Shown here piece by piece: positions 10,936 to 20,238 of a stretch of DNA of 64,000 nucleotides. Under the pieces are notes generated by a model, which saw only the letters and a program-made list of their open reading frames with translations, was not told where the DNA came from and made no database searches. This DNA is from Haliscomenobacter sp. (GTDB taxonomy: Bacteria > Bacteroidota > Bacteroidia > Chitinophagales > Saprospiraceae). Position 1 is the first letter of the stretch; the number at the start of each line of letters is the position of its first letter. A program made the position numbers and the translations under genes. The DNA lies in contig JADJHZ010000012.1 of assembly GCA_016707205.1 (NCBI GenBank), forward strand, positions 1-64,000. Reading direction: 5' to 3'.

Positions 10936-10980
10936 TCATGTTGGCGTTTGCCCGTTAGAATATTCCAGGTCTAGTCCCAT
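10936..10980 (-). pseudogene. 5' stub of mobile mystery protein B
   Basis: An ATG overlapping the last 10 bases of the upstream gene opens a frame reading MGLDLEYSNGQTPT and then stops. This matches, from memory of the family, the conserved start of mobile mystery protein B (MGLDxEYxxGQTPLDE), a Fic-domain protein normally encoded directly after mobile mystery protein A. Only 14 codons survive. The next 55 bases before the serine hydrolase gene contain a lysine-rich open stretch in another frame that is not recognised. The A gene therefore seems to have lost its partner. Confidence 0.6.
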
Positions 10981-11435
10981 AGGTTCCTTGGTAAGTCGTA
11001 CTTGATTTTTTCCGCCCTTTTTTGAATTGCTTCCCGCAACGCCTCCTGATCAATGCCCTGGTTTTCGAGTTGCATCGTGTGCGCGGTTTTTAATACGATT
11101 TCTTTGGCCAAGGCGAGCGCGCGATTTTCAATCATCTTATCCAGAGATTGCTCCTGGGGAATGAGGCTGTAAACCAACTGCAAATGCATTGCTGCGGCAA
11201 CCTCCCTTAGTCGCTGAAGCGTCAGGGCTCCTTCTGCTTCCCTGCGCTCTATGTCTTTAACGCCTTGCGGTGTCATGTTCAGTTTTTTCCCTAGTTGTCT
11301 TAGCGACATGCCTAACGATGTTCGGATTGCATGAATCCACCCCCCAGCTGGTACCGGGAGGTTTTTTATATCTGAAAACCGGACAAGGTTTCTGTCAAGC
11401 TGCGCCATTCGCAATCGCCTCTGATCTTTATTCAT
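10971..11435 (-). CDS. Mobile mystery protein A, XRE-type helix-turn-helix protein
   Basis: The 154-residue protein has a central XRE-type helix-turn-helix (IRTSLGMSLRQLGKKLNMTPQGVKDIERREA), preceded by a GGWIHAIR segment and followed by a helical tail, the layout of mobile mystery protein A (TIGR02612). Family members are usually paired with mobile mystery protein B and are scattered by horizontal transfer. Here the gene ends in LWD and its stop overlaps the ATG of a truncated B stub. It may act as a repressor or antitoxin-like partner; this is inferred from the pairing with a Fic protein elsewhere. The upstream 90 bases are strikingly AT-rich, unlike the rest of the window. Confidence 0.8.
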   Translation of the reverse strand: MNKDQRRLRMAQLDRNLVRFSDIKNLPVPAGGWIHAIRTSLGMSLRQLGKKLNMTPQGVKDIERREAEGALTLQRLREVAAAMHLQLVYSLIPQEQSLDKMIENRALALAKEIVLKTAHTMQLENQGIDQEALREAIQKRAEKIKYDLPRNLWD

Positions 11436-11830
11436 TAAATAAAAGCTTTAATTTTATTTACAAATTTAAGATATTATTTTAAAAATAAATTTATTTTTAA
11501 AATAATGCCTTAAGATTTTATTGAATTAAAAGCGCCTAATAAAGGGTCAGCGTTGGAGGTTTGTAGGTTTTGAGCCAAAGCCCGCTCAGCATGGACAATG
11601 GTGCGTTTTTGTGACACAAATTTGACAGGAGTTTTGCCTACTCTGTTCCCTGCTTTTCGGCTTCCGCAGTGGAGCCATTTACATGGCGTTCACCTAAGGT
11701 GTCCGGCACGAAAAAGGCGTTCCGCTTTGCAGGTTTTTTTTGAACTATTTTGAAAAGGAAAAGAAATTTGGCCCCTGGCCTATCCGGAACGACGCCCCAA
11801 CGCCTTAACCCCTAAACGCCCCACCGCCTT
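11436..11830. other. Intergenic region, AT-rich at the left, C-rich repeat words at the right
   Basis: No gene is seen in these 395 bases. The first 90 bases are very AT-rich and probably hold the promoter of the mobile mystery A gene, which reads leftward. The last 40 bases (11790-11830), next to the PepSY gene stop, contain repeated words of the type ACGCCNNAACCCCT, similar to the stop-proximal arrays found elsewhere in the window. The middle shows no recognisable element. Confidence 0.5.
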
Positions 11831-12466
11831 TCACGGCACAAACGCCAGATAGACCAGATAACTCAGCACCAGGCCGATAAGGGCGAGAATGATCCCAGGG
11901 CTGCGCCGTTTTTTGAGGTAAAAGATCATGATCAGCCCGCTGAGGGAAACCAATATCATGAGCACCGCGGAGAGGTCGATAATAAAAGCCCAGGTCTTGC
12001 CGCTGTCCCGGCCTTTGTGCAGGTCGTTGATAAGTCCTACAAAACCGCTGCTGGTTTCGGTGAGCTCAAACGTTCCGTCTTCGCGATTGACGAATACATT
12101 GGCAGAGTACCCCGGGCCGTTAAACGCAATGGTGCATTGGTAGTCGTCGACAATGAAATCGCTGAGCGCTCCTTTGATGCCGAAGTCGCTGCGCAGAAAC
12201 TCTACGGTTTCCAGTTTGGCTACTTCCTGCTCTGTGCCTACCCACGCCAGGTTCACCATGCCAGTCCGGTCGCTGCTGCGCTGCTGGTGCGCAAACCAGT
12301 CCGTATGGTTGAGGGTAATGCCGGTCACGGCGAAGAAAAAAAGGATGGCAAAGCTAATCATGGAGAGGTATACATGCAGCCACCTGGACCATGTGGAAAG
12401 CCAGTGCCGGAACCGGCTGGCGGACGATTTGGCGCCGCCGTTGGAGGAGGATTCCTGCTTACCCAT
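11831..12466 (-). CDS. PepSY-associated transmembrane protein
   Basis: The 211-residue membrane protein has an N-terminal helix (WLHVYLSMISFAILFFFAVTG, followed by ITLNHTDWF), a periplasmic PepSY-like middle part, and two helices near the C-terminus (TWAFIIDLSAVLMILVSLSG and a last helix ending in AFVP). The RWLHVYLS and DLHKGRDSGK segments are the usual signature of PepSY-associated TM proteins, thought to take part in transmembrane electron or iron handling. Its start overlaps the stop of the ApbE-DUF2271 gene by 8 bases, so the two are translationally coupled. A joint role in flavin-dependent periplasmic redox is inferred from this pairing. Confidence 0.82.
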   Translation of the reverse strand: MGKQESSSNGGAKSSASRFRHWLSTWSRWLHVYLSMISFAILFFFAVTGITLNHTDWFAHQQRSSDRTGMVNLAWVGTEQEVAKLETVEFLRSDFGIKGALSDFIVDDYQCTIAFNGPGYSANVFVNREDGTFELTETSSGFVGLINDLHKGRDSGKTWAFIIDLSAVLMILVSLSGLIMIFYLKKRRSPGIILALIGLVLSYLVYLAFVP

Positions 12467-13975
12467 TTTTTGCTTTTGGTTTTTTGCGGAATTCCAAAGC
12501 GGCGGAAGCGACTTCTACATTTCCACTGATATCCATCTTTTTAGGGGTTTTGACGCATTCGATCTCTTTGGACATCATCTGGTACGTGCCATGCTCCCGG
12601 GCGGCTTCGATGTAGATGGTATACGTGCCGGCCTCTACCGGCTTACCGAGGTCGTCTTTGCCGTCCCATTTGAGGGTATATTTTCCGGGCGGTCGCGTAG
12701 CGCTGCTGATGCTGGAAATATCGGCGCCCTTGCCGTTGGTGTAGCCGGTGAAGTTTTTGTGGTACCAGGATTTGAGGTCGGGCAGCCAGCGAGGCCGGTC
12801 GTACCACAGGGCCAGGGTGCGCACGGTTTGCTTTTTGGAATTCTCTACCCAAACCGCCACAAAGGGGCGGCGGAAACGGCCTTCAAACTGGCTTAGCTCC
12901 AGGGTGACCAGCAGTTCATAGTTTTGGCTCCATCCCTGGGCTTTGGTTTTTGCCTTACCCATAGGAGCGGAAGGTGGAGCCGGTTCATTTTTTACCAAAA
13001 GCGCCTCCCAGCCCGGACTGGCGTATTGACGGCCGTCTTTATCGATGATCAGGTACTCCACCCCGGGAAGGGTTGCGGCAAGCTTTTTGCTTTCTTCCGG
13101 GTGGAGCACATTGAACGCGGTGGCCAGGGCGCCGGCGTCGGTGGCGTTGGGGGCCACGACGGTAGCGCTGACCACTTCCCGAACCGGGAAAGCGGTGCGG
13201 GGATCGACGATATGGGAGTACCACTTGCCCTGGATCGAAAATCCGCGCCGGTAGTTGCCGCTGGTCGCGATGGCTTTGTTCTGTATCCCGACCGTGGCCA
13301 GAGGAGCGTCGTTTTCGGCATCGGCGAATGGATTACTGATCGCTACCGTTTCCGCACGGGCGCCCAACGCGAGGAGGTCCCCGCCAATGTTGACGACCAC
13401 GGATTCCACGCCGGGAAGGGCCATGACCTTTTCGGCTACTTTGCGGATGATATAGCTTTTGACAAAGGTATTCGTCATCAGCGGCGTTGCGCTGAGATGG
13501 ATAGCGGTTTGGTACCGTTCATCCAGCGTCCAATGGGTTTGGTGCACCTCCGTAACGGCGATGGCCCGTTCCTGCGCAGTAGGCAGGCGCTGCTCAAGGG
13601 CGCTCTTTTTCCAAAGCCGGCTGACAGCTTCTGCCGCGGGGTCGAGCGCGCCGCCGGTTTGCTGTTTCCAGTAATCAAAAAGCCGGAGCACCTCAAACAG
13701 ATCGCTGGATACGTAAATCCAGAATTTATTGGTGCGCGCCCATTGGCTGAACTCGCTGTCCGGGGCATACCCGCTCAGAATATGCTCCAGCCGGTCGATT
13801 TCTGCCAGAGCCTGGGCTTCCGCCAGGGCGGCCGTTTCCTCCGAATTGGCGGATACTTTGAACTCCAGAGAGGTGCCGAGTACATTTTCAAATGGGAAAC
13901 AAACAGCGCATAGGGCGGATTGGCGCTAAGCATCAATGGAAGGAGAACCAGTCCCAAAAAAAGGAAACGTGTCAT
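12459..13975 (-). pseudogene. ApbE-type FAD:protein FMN transferase fused to DUF2271, one frameshift
   Basis: The signal peptide MTRFLFLGLVLLPLMLSANP is in one frame. The body begins at ENVLGTSLEFKVSANSEE in another, so a single-base change near 13887 separates them. The body carries ApbE features: EIDRLEHILSGYAPDSEFS, VNIGGDLLALG, HIVDPRTAFPV and ATDAGALATAFNVL with the metal-binding Asp/Thr region. From about residue 370 a DUF2271 domain follows (FVAVWVENSKKQTVRTLALW, KYTLKWDGKDDLGKPVEAGTY). ApbE enzymes attach FMN covalently to threonine of exported redox proteins. The gene overlaps the PepSY gene by 8 bases. The frameshift might be a sequence error, as everything downstream is intact. Confidence 0.78.
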
Positions 13976-14000
13976 CGCTTTTTGTTTGAGGTTCAAAAAT

Positions 14001-14043
14001 AAAAAACCCTACCGCCGCAACAAAGAAATGCAAAGGTAGGGTT
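14001..14043 (-). terminator. Intrinsic terminator of the CBS-domain gene
   Basis: A 9-base inverted repeat (AACCCTACC / GGTAGGGTT) with a 21-base loop is followed, reading leftward, by a run of T. It lies 130 bases after the CBS gene stop and just before the ApbE start, so it would end CBS transcription. Confidence 0.6.
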
Positions 14044-14172
14044 CCCTATTTTTTGATAATGCAAAAAATTTGTCCACAATCAGCCACAAACGAAAACATG
14101 GCGGATTTCATTTTCCACAAAGGTGAACCCAAAGGGAAACGAAAGGGATCGTATAAAAAAATAAGCGTGTAG

Positions 14173-14658
14173 TTATCCTGCCATAAGGTTCTGATTATCC
14201 CAATCGGCTTTTCGGGATTCGATGATTTGATCCGATGTCACATTCTCCTTTGCAAGCGCTTTGATGATGTCGTAGGTCGTCAAAATACCTACCAGCTCGT
14301 CGTTTTTCACTACCGGGATGGCGTGAAAACGGTTGACCAGGAAAATCTCCAGGGCGACGTTGATCCGGTCGTCGGGATCGAGTTTGGCAAGGCCTTTGGT
14401 CATAATCTCTTCAGCGGTGTAGGCCCTTAAACGGGCATAGTTGACGAAACGGTCCTCGTCGTTGGGGCTGAACCCGCGAAGAAAGTGCAGAAAATCGGTC
14501 TTGCTGATGATCCCGACCAACTCTTTGAAACGCACCACCGGGATATGGTGAATGTTGTGTTCGTCAAAGATCTCTTTGACGAGCGTGAGCTTATCTGCCG
14601 GGTTGACCGTGACCAGATCGCTGCTCATGATTGTTTTGATTGGTGCGAGGACGTTCAT
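14173..14658 (-). CDS. Two-CBS-domain protein
   Basis: The 161-residue protein consists of two CBS motifs. The first begins PIKTIMSSDLVTVNPADKL and ends HHIPVVRFKELVGIISKTDF. The second begins TAEEIMTKGLAKLDPDDRI and ends FHAIPVVKNDELVGILTTYD. Stand-alone CBS pairs bind adenine nucleotides (AMP, ATP or SAM) and act as energy sensors, but the partner here is not apparent. The gene is flanked by a terminator on its left and a gene-free stretch on its right, so it appears to be a single transcription unit. Confidence 0.88.
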   Translation of the reverse strand: MNVLAPIKTIMSSDLVTVNPADKLTLVKEIFDEHNIHHIPVVRFKELVGIISKTDFLHFLRGFSPNDEDRFVNYARLRAYTAEEIMTKGLAKLDPDDRINVALEIFLVNRFHAIPVVKNDELVGILTTYDIIKALAKENVTSDQIIESRKADWDNQNLMAG

Positions 14659-14967
14659 AAATATGTGATTTATTGAATTTTGCTATAACCAATTTCGCTC
14701 ATCTCTCTATGTAACGCGTTGATGTTCTTCATCAGTATGCAATGACTTATGGCTAGGGAAGACCAGGGGCGAAAATCAGACCAAATGATTTAACAGTTTG
14801 GTAAACATCGACCGCTAGTTCTATTACATCTCAAAAAAAATGGCGTTCCGGGGGGGAGAACCTTACAGCCTACCTTCAAAGGGGGAGCGCGTTTTGCCGG
14901 GGTTAAGGAGAGGGTTTTGAGATAGCTTTAAAACCTCTCTATCGTAAATCGTACTTCGTACCTCGCA
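14659..14967. other. Intergenic region with heptamer array against the peptidase stop
   Basis: No gene is recognised in these 309 bases. Positions 14941-14968 hold a degenerate 7-base array (ATCGTAA, ATCGTAC, TTCGTAC, CTCGCAT) that runs straight into the stop codon of the leftward peptidase gene. The CBS gene promoter must lie near 14660-14760, but no convincing promoter motif is seen. Confidence 0.5.
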
Positions 14968-17900
14968 TCACTTCAACTGCTGAAGGATCAACTGGATCGC
15001 CTTATCCAACTGAGGGTCTTTGCCATTCAGGCGGTCCATAAACGTGTTTTTGACGTATACATCGGGGGCGACGCCGGTGGCCTCCAGGTCTTTGCCGTCC
15101 AGGGTGTAACAGCCCCAGGAGGGGAGGCGGTAGAAGCTGCCGTCGACCAATCCCTTGCCGCTGGTAAAAATGATCCAGCGGTAGGTTTCGGTTCCGACGA
15201 TGGTTCCAAGTTTGAGTTGCTTGAATCCCTGAGCGGTCATTTCGGCGTCGCTGAGGCTCGGTTCGTTGACCAGCAGCACGATGGGCTTGGCGGCCGGACC
15301 GAAGTTGGGTTGGGGGGACAGCCCGCCTTCCCGGTATTTCCAGTTGAGGTAGGGTTTTTGGGAGAGGAACTGCAGGACTTCGTTATGGACGTTGCCCCCG
15401 GTGTTGTAGCGGAGGTCGAGGATGAGTCCTTGTTTTTGCCACCCGTCGCTCACCATATCGCGCAGGAAGCGGTTGAGTTCCCCAAGGCCCATGTCTTTCA
15501 TGTGGAAGTAGGCGATGCGGTCTTTGCTTTGCGTATCTACCTTTTTCTGGCAATCCGCTTCCCATTCGTCGTACAGGAGCTGGCTGACGGCGCCGGTGCT
15601 GACAGGGTGTAATTTGACGGTCTTCTCTTCAGTTCCCCGTTTGAAGGTGAGCGCGATTTCGTCGTCCAGGGAAGGCTGGACAACGTATTTCTCGCGGTTG
15701 AGCGCCGGATCGACGGCTACCCCATTCACCTTTACCAACCGGTCGCCGGGCTTGATGTCCTTGTCGGAGAGGCTGGCCGGGCTTTTGCTGACCACCTGTT
15801 CCACCCGATAGGGATCGTCGTTGGCAAAGAGGACCCCTGTCGTTGCACTGCGGGTTTTATAGAAGATTTCCTCTTCGGGGCCATTGGAGTTAAATCCCAG
15901 GTGGGAGGAGTTCAGTTCTCCCAGCAGGTCATTGAGCAGGAGCCGCAGGTCGGACCGGGTGTTGAGGTGGGGAAGGAAGGCGGCATAGCGGTCGCGAAGA
16001 GCGGGCCAGTCTTTGCCATGGAAATGTTCGTCGTAAAAATTCTGCTCCAGATTGGCCCAGGTTTCGAAAAACATCTGGCTAAACTCCGCGTTCAGGTCGC
16101 GGCGGAAGGTATGGTCAATAGAAATAAACTCCGCTTTGTTACCATCGAGATTGAGCGTGGCAATATTCCCGTTGATCAGGGCATAGAATTGCGATTTAGC
16201 CTGGCGGATAAAAGCGCCTCCCGTGGCTGCGCCCTGGATCATTTCCGTTTTGGGGCGTTCGAAGGGTTCAAAGACGATTTTCCAGAGGTTGCTTCTGCCC
16301 TCGTCGTGGTTGGATGCAAAAATTACCGTCGTTTTTTCTCCATTCTGCACGACGTATGGATCATCCTGGTATCCAAAGGTAGGCCCGATGGGTTCGATGC
16401 GGTCGCTGAGGTACTCCAAATCGATCTGGACGGGTGTTTTTTGCTTCAGGGAATCCTTTCCATTGGTAGCAGGTTTTTCTTCCTGCGCAAAGAGCGCCTG
16501 GTATTTTTCCGAACGGAAGGGGGCGTCGGTTGCCTTGAGCGCCATACGGAAGAGGTCCGCATCCTGAACGCCGAAGGGATAAGCGGGTTCGGTGCGATTG
16601 CTGTAAAAATAGATGTATTTGCCGTCGGGCGACCAAACCGGACCGGCTTCCGTCACGCCGGTGTTGGTCAGGTTGGTCGTTTTTTGGGTTTCCAGGTCGT
16701 AAACCAGGAGGTCGCGCTCGAAGTTGCGCATGGCGGCAAACACGATGTGGCGGTCGTCAGGGCCAAACTGGGGTGCATCACTATTGAGGTCCCAAAACTC
16801 GTCTTTGAGCAAGGTCGCGCTGGTCAAGGCGCCGAGGTCCAGGAGGCGCAGTTCGTGGCGTCCGCCCAGGTAAACGGCTTTGGTTTTGTCGCTGTTGAAC
16901 GATACGAACCGGTTGTTGTGCCGGTCGCTGGTGATTTGCTTTTCCGGGCTGCTGCCGTCGGCGGCGATGGTAAACCAGTTTTGGTACCCGCCCACCGTTT
17001 GGTTGAACAGGATGGTTTTGTTGTCTTTAAGCCAATAGACTTCCATAACTCTGCCGTCGGACCGGGTCGGGATGAGCTGAACGAACTTCCCTTTGACGTC
17101 GGACACAAAGAGCTCGCCCCGGGAGACGAATGCCAGTTTTTTCCCATCTTCCGATACGTCGAACATCGAAATATTATCCTTGGTCTTGAAATCCTGTTTT
17201 TGGGAAAGCGTGGCGTTTTGCGGGATAAGAATCTCCGGTTTGGTCGTGCGGCCGGTTTTCACATCAAAAAGGTACAGCTGATAGTCCCTTCGGAAGGCTA
17301 CTTTGTCGCCGTTGGCGGAAACATTAGGGTTCCATATCGCGGTGTTGAAATCGGTGAGCCGCTGTTTGCGCTCGCGGGAGAAGGTGTACAGGTTGTATTC
17401 GCCGTTGAATTCGTCGGAAAGGAAGAACAGGTTGCCCTGGCGGTCGATGGTGGCGCCAAAATCTTTCCCTTCCCAGGTGGTGTATTGTTTGTATTGGTTG
17501 TTTTTTGGGTTGAAGGACTGGATATCCGGGTTGTGGTCGCCTTTGTAGCCTTTGCGTTGAATGGCATTGAAACTTTCCCAGGATTCGTTGAAAAACAGCT
17601 CGCCGGTGCGCGGGTGCTCGGCAATATCGTGGGTAGTATGATGGTAGTCGGGGAACAAACGCACGGGCGTTCCTCCGGTAAGGGCAATTTTGTAGGCGCT
17701 TACCCGATTATACTGGTTGGACGTGAAGTAAATGGACTTGCTGTCCCAGGTCCAGGAACAGACCAGGTCTGAAGCGTCGCTGAAGGTCAGCTGGCGGATC
17801 TCCCCGCCTTCCAGGGGCAGGACGAACACATCGGTATTGCCAAACTGGACGCTGCTGAACGCGAGCCATTTCCCATCCGGCGAAATCCTGGGGAGGCGCT

Positions 17901-18108
17901 CATCGCCTTCCATAGCGGTTATCCGGGAAGCTTGTCCGCCTTGGGAGGCAACTTTCCAAATATCGCCGGCAAAAGTGAAGTATAGGGTAACGCCATCTGG
18001 ACTCAGGGCCGGATGATCGGTAAAAAAGGCTGGTTTTCCGGATTGACTAAAAACCGGGATTACAGTCCAAAAAAAGAGGAGAAAATAAAACAACGGAAGG
18101 TTCTTCAT
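14968..18108 (-). CDS. Tricorn-like S41 peptidase
   Basis: The protein of 1046 residues starts at MKNLPLFYFLLFFWTVIPVFS, a signal peptide. Two seven-bladed-type propellers of PD40 repeats follow (ALSPDGVTLYFTF, RISPDGKWLAFSS, VWSPDGKYIYFYS), then a tricorn C1-like helical part, a PDZ domain (KDIKPGDRLVKVNGVAVDP) and an S41 protease core. The nucleophile is probably Ser953 in NEPSLSDAE, followed by Asp954, matching the order in tricorn protease. Family members degrade oligopeptides. The signal peptide places this one outside the cytoplasm. A 7-base tandem array begins in its stop codon. A second, similar enzyme is encoded at 55955-59197. Confidence 0.88.
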   Translation of the reverse strand: MKNLPLFYFLLFFWTVIPVFSQSGKPAFFTDHPALSPDGVTLYFTFAGDIWKVASQGGQASRITAMEGDERLPRISPDGKWLAFSSVQFGNTDVFVLPLEGGEIRQLTFSDASDLVCSWTWDSKSIYFTSNQYNRVSAYKIALTGGTPVRLFPDYHHTTHDIAEHPRTGELFFNESWESFNAIQRKGYKGDHNPDIQSFNPKNNQYKQYTTWEGKDFGATIDRQGNLFFLSDEFNGEYNLYTFSRERKQRLTDFNTAIWNPNVSANGDKVAFRRDYQLYLFDVKTGRTTKPEILIPQNATLSQKQDFKTKDNISMFDVSEDGKKLAFVSRGELFVSDVKGKFVQLIPTRSDGRVMEVYWLKDNKTILFNQTVGGYQNWFTIAADGSSPEKQITSDRHNNRFVSFNSDKTKAVYLGGRHELRLLDLGALTSATLLKDEFWDLNSDAPQFGPDDRHIVFAAMRNFERDLLVYDLETQKTTNLTNTGVTEAGPVWSPDGKYIYFYSNRTEPAYPFGVQDADLFRMALKATDAPFRSEKYQALFAQEEKPATNGKDSLKQKTPVQIDLEYLSDRIEPIGPTFGYQDDPYVVQNGEKTTVIFASNHDEGRSNLWKIVFEPFERPKTEMIQGAATGGAFIRQAKSQFYALINGNIATLNLDGNKAEFISIDHTFRRDLNAEFSQMFFETWANLEQNFYDEHFHGKDWPALRDRYAAFLPHLNTRSDLRLLLNDLLGELNSSHLGFNSNGPEEEIFYKTRSATTGVLFANDDPYRVEQVVSKSPASLSDKDIKPGDRLVKVNGVAVDPALNREKYVVQPSLDDEIALTFKRGTEEKTVKLHPVSTGAVSQLLYDEWEADCQKKVDTQSKDRIAYFHMKDMGLGELNRFLRDMVSDGWQKQGLILDLRYNTGGNVHNEVLQFLSQKPYLNWKYREGGLSPQPNFGPAAKPIVLLVNEPSLSDAEMTAQGFKQLKLGTIVGTETYRWIIFTSGKGLVDGSFYRLPSWGCYTLDGKDLEATGVAPDVYVKNTFMDRLNGKDPQLDKAIQLILQQLK

Positions 18109-18181
18109 GGTTTGAAGGTTGGCAGCGGGTGACAAAATGCTTGGTTTAAATTTCCTAACCCAAACTACAAAATTTCCAAAT

Positions 18182-19237
18182 ATGCAGGTAATTGATAGCG
18201 CAAAACCTATACTGGTTACTGGAGCGGGCGGATATATTGCCTCCTGGATCATCGAGTTCTTATTGGAAAAAGGATACCGGGTTCGGGGCACCGTGCGCAG
18301 CCTTTCGGAGAATAACCGCTTGGCCCACCTGGAAGCAATGGTCAAAAATCATGATGGACGGCTGGAATTGTTCGAAGCAGACCTCCTCAAACACGGTTCG
18401 TTCACCAAAGCGATGGAGGGATGCGAACTGGTCTTTCACACGGCGTCCCCCTTCAAATTCCAGGGGATAAAGAACCCTCAGAAAGAGCTGATCGACCCGG
18501 CGCTTGAAGGCGTTCGGAATGTATTGCTCACGGTGGAGGAAACGCCCTCCGTCCGAAGGGTCGTGCTGACGTCCAGTGCCGCGGCTATTTACGGGGATGC
18601 CAAAGAAATAGAAGATCAGCCCAACCGGATGTTTACCGAGCAAGTCTGGAATCTGAGCTCCAGTATCGAACACCAGCCCTACTCCTATTCCAAGACCGTT
18701 GCCGAACGGGAAGCCTGGAATATGGCGGGACAGCAGATGCGCTGGGATTTGGTGGTGATGAATCCGGCTTTCGTCCTTGGGCCTTCGTTAAGCCGCCGGA
18801 CGGATTCGACGAGTACCGGGTTTATTTTATCCTTGTTAAAAGGCGAGTATAAAAGTGGGGCCCCCGATTTGTACTACGGCGTTGTCGATGTTCGGGATGT
18901 GGCCCAAGCCCATATTTTAGCCGGCTTTACCCCTTCTGCTGCAGGGAGGCACCTTATTTGCAACCAATCGATGAGCTTTTTGGAAATAGCTCAGGTGATC
19001 CGAGCGGAATACGGGGACCGCTTCCCTTTGCCCAAACGCAGGATCCCTAAGCCCTTGATGCAGTTGATCGCGCCTTTGGTAGGACTGACCCGGAAGTATG
19101 TAAAAAACAACGTGGGGTATCGACCTGTTTTTGATAATAGCCGGTCCTTGGAAAACCTCCACGTCCGCTACCGCCTTATCCGGGAAACCTTGCTCGACCA
19201 AACCGCCCAGCTTATCCAGGATGGATTTCTGGACTGA
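18182..19237 (+). CDS. NAD-dependent epimerase/dehydratase family, dihydroflavonol reductase-like
   Basis: The 351-residue protein has the extended short-chain dehydrogenase fold: ILVTGAGGYIASWIIEFLL for nucleotide binding at residues about 10-28, VFHTASPFKF, and the catalytic YSYSKTVAE (YxxxK). Spacing resembles dihydroflavonol-4-reductase and 3-beta-HSD-like reductases, which reduce ketones with NADPH. The start at MQVIDSAKP is preferred because the preceding in-frame sequence overlaps the divergent promoter region of the tricorn-like gene and looks non-coding. Natural substrate unknown. It is divergent from the peptidase across 73 bases. Confidence 0.82.
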   Translation: MQVIDSAKPILVTGAGGYIASWIIEFLLEKGYRVRGTVRSLSENNRLAHLEAMVKNHDGRLELFEADLLKHGSFTKAMEGCELVFHTASPFKFQGIKNPQKELIDPALEGVRNVLLTVEETPSVRRVVLTSSAAAIYGDAKEIEDQPNRMFTEQVWNLSSSIEHQPYSYSKTVAEREAWNMAGQQMRWDLVVMNPAFVLGPSLSRRTDSTSTGFILSLLKGEYKSGAPDLYYGVVDVRDVAQAHILAGFTPSAAGRHLICNQSMSFLEIAQVIRAEYGDRFPLPKRRIPKPLMQLIAPLVGLTRKYVKNNVGYRPVFDNSRSLENLHVRYRLIRETLLDQTAQLIQDGFLD

Positions 19238-19281
19238 GCATTCCGGATTCCCGAATATTCTCCGTTCTTTGCCGCACAAAA

Positions 19282-20229
19282 TTGGCCAAATTGAGTAACG
19301 TGGGAGGTATAGCATTTCGGCTGGACCGAAAACAGGTATTGGCGTCATTTTTGATTTTGGTCAGCGCGTTGTGTTTTTCCGCCAAAGCGGTACTGATCAA
19401 AATGGCCTACCGCTACGAGGTCGACAGCATTTCGCTCCTTACGCTGCGCATGGCCTTTGCCTTGCCCATTTTTCTGGCCATAGCCTGGTGGTCGCGCCCC
19501 AAGCACGGTGATGGAAAGGCCCGCCTTAGGCCCCAAGACTGGCTGGAAATCATCGTTTACGGGCTTTTGGGGTATTATTTCGCCAGCCTGTTCGATTTCA
19601 TGGGCTTGCAGTACGTGTCGGCGGGGATGGAACGGCTTATTCTATACTTATATCCCACGATGGTGCTGTTGCTGTCTGCGGTTCTTTTCCGGAAAAAGGT
19701 TCTTCGCTCCCAGCTTATTGCGCTGGCGCTGACGTACGCGGGTATTGCTGTTGCTTTTCTTGACGGGCAAAATCTCACCCAGGGAAGCGACGTTCTTTTC
19801 GGCGGTTTTTTGATCCTTATGAGCGCAATCGCGTATGCGGTCTACCTGCTGGGGACCGCCACGTTGCTGCCTAAACTTGGCACGCTTAGATATACCTCCC
19901 TCGCCATATCCGCCGGGTGTATCGCCATCATCCTTCAGCACGGGATCCAGTTTCAATGGGACCTTTGGGGTTTTCCCGCACTCGTATACTGGTTATCTTT
20001 GCTCATGGCAATGCTATCTACCGTGCTGCCCACGTTCCTGGTCAGCGAAGGCGTTCGGATGATCGGCGCTGGCAATGCCTCCATTATCGGGAGTATTGGA
20101 CCGGTTTCAACCATCGCGCTGGCGTACTGGTTTCTTGGCGAGGGCTTTGGATTCTGGCAATTGGTTGGGACCTTGCTGGTGACGGGAGGGGTTGTGTATA
20201 TTAGTTTGGCGAAACGGGAAAAAAATTAA
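19282..20229 (+). CDS. EamA-family transporter (drug/metabolite transporter type)
   Basis: About 315 residues with ten predicted membrane helices in two EamA repeats: FLILVSALCFSAKAVLIKMA begins the first and a half containing MLSTVLPTFLVSEGVRMIGA ends the second. VSAGMERLILYLYPTMVLLLS and SIIGSIGPVSTIALAYWFLG are the conserved repeat segments. Substrates of this family range from amino acids to nucleotide sugars and cannot be told from sequence. No ATG lies near the N-terminus. The start given is a TTG, with a second TTG at 19291 and a GTG at 19300 as alternatives. pdxH follows after only 9 bases, so the two are probably one operon. Confidence 0.8.
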   Translation: MAKLSNVGGIAFRLDRKQVLASFLILVSALCFSAKAVLIKMAYRYEVDSISLLTLRMAFALPIFLAIAWWSRPKHGDGKARLRPQDWLEIIVYGLLGYYFASLFDFMGLQYVSAGMERLILYLYPTMVLLLSAVLFRKKVLRSQLIALALTYAGIAVAFLDGQNLTQGSDVLFGGFLILMSAIAYAVYLLGTATLLPKLGTLRYTSLAISAGCIAIILQHGIQFQWDLWGFPALVYWLSLLMAMLSTVLPTFLVSEGVRMIGAGNASIIGSIGPVSTIALAYWFLGEGFGFWQLVGTLLVTGGVVYISLAKREKN

Positions 20230-20238
20230 AAAAATACC

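Noticed and set aside
11436..11530. Possible replication origin in AT-rich DNA
   Set aside because: No DnaA-box cluster and no dnaA, dnaN or gidA-type genes nearby; a promoter region of a transferred gene is simpler.
15901..17772. Open frame of 623 codons on the + strand opposite the first tricorn-like gene
   Set aside because: It has no recognisable domain, and the opposite strand encodes a complete peptidase with clear motifs; long antisense frames are common in GC-rich genes.
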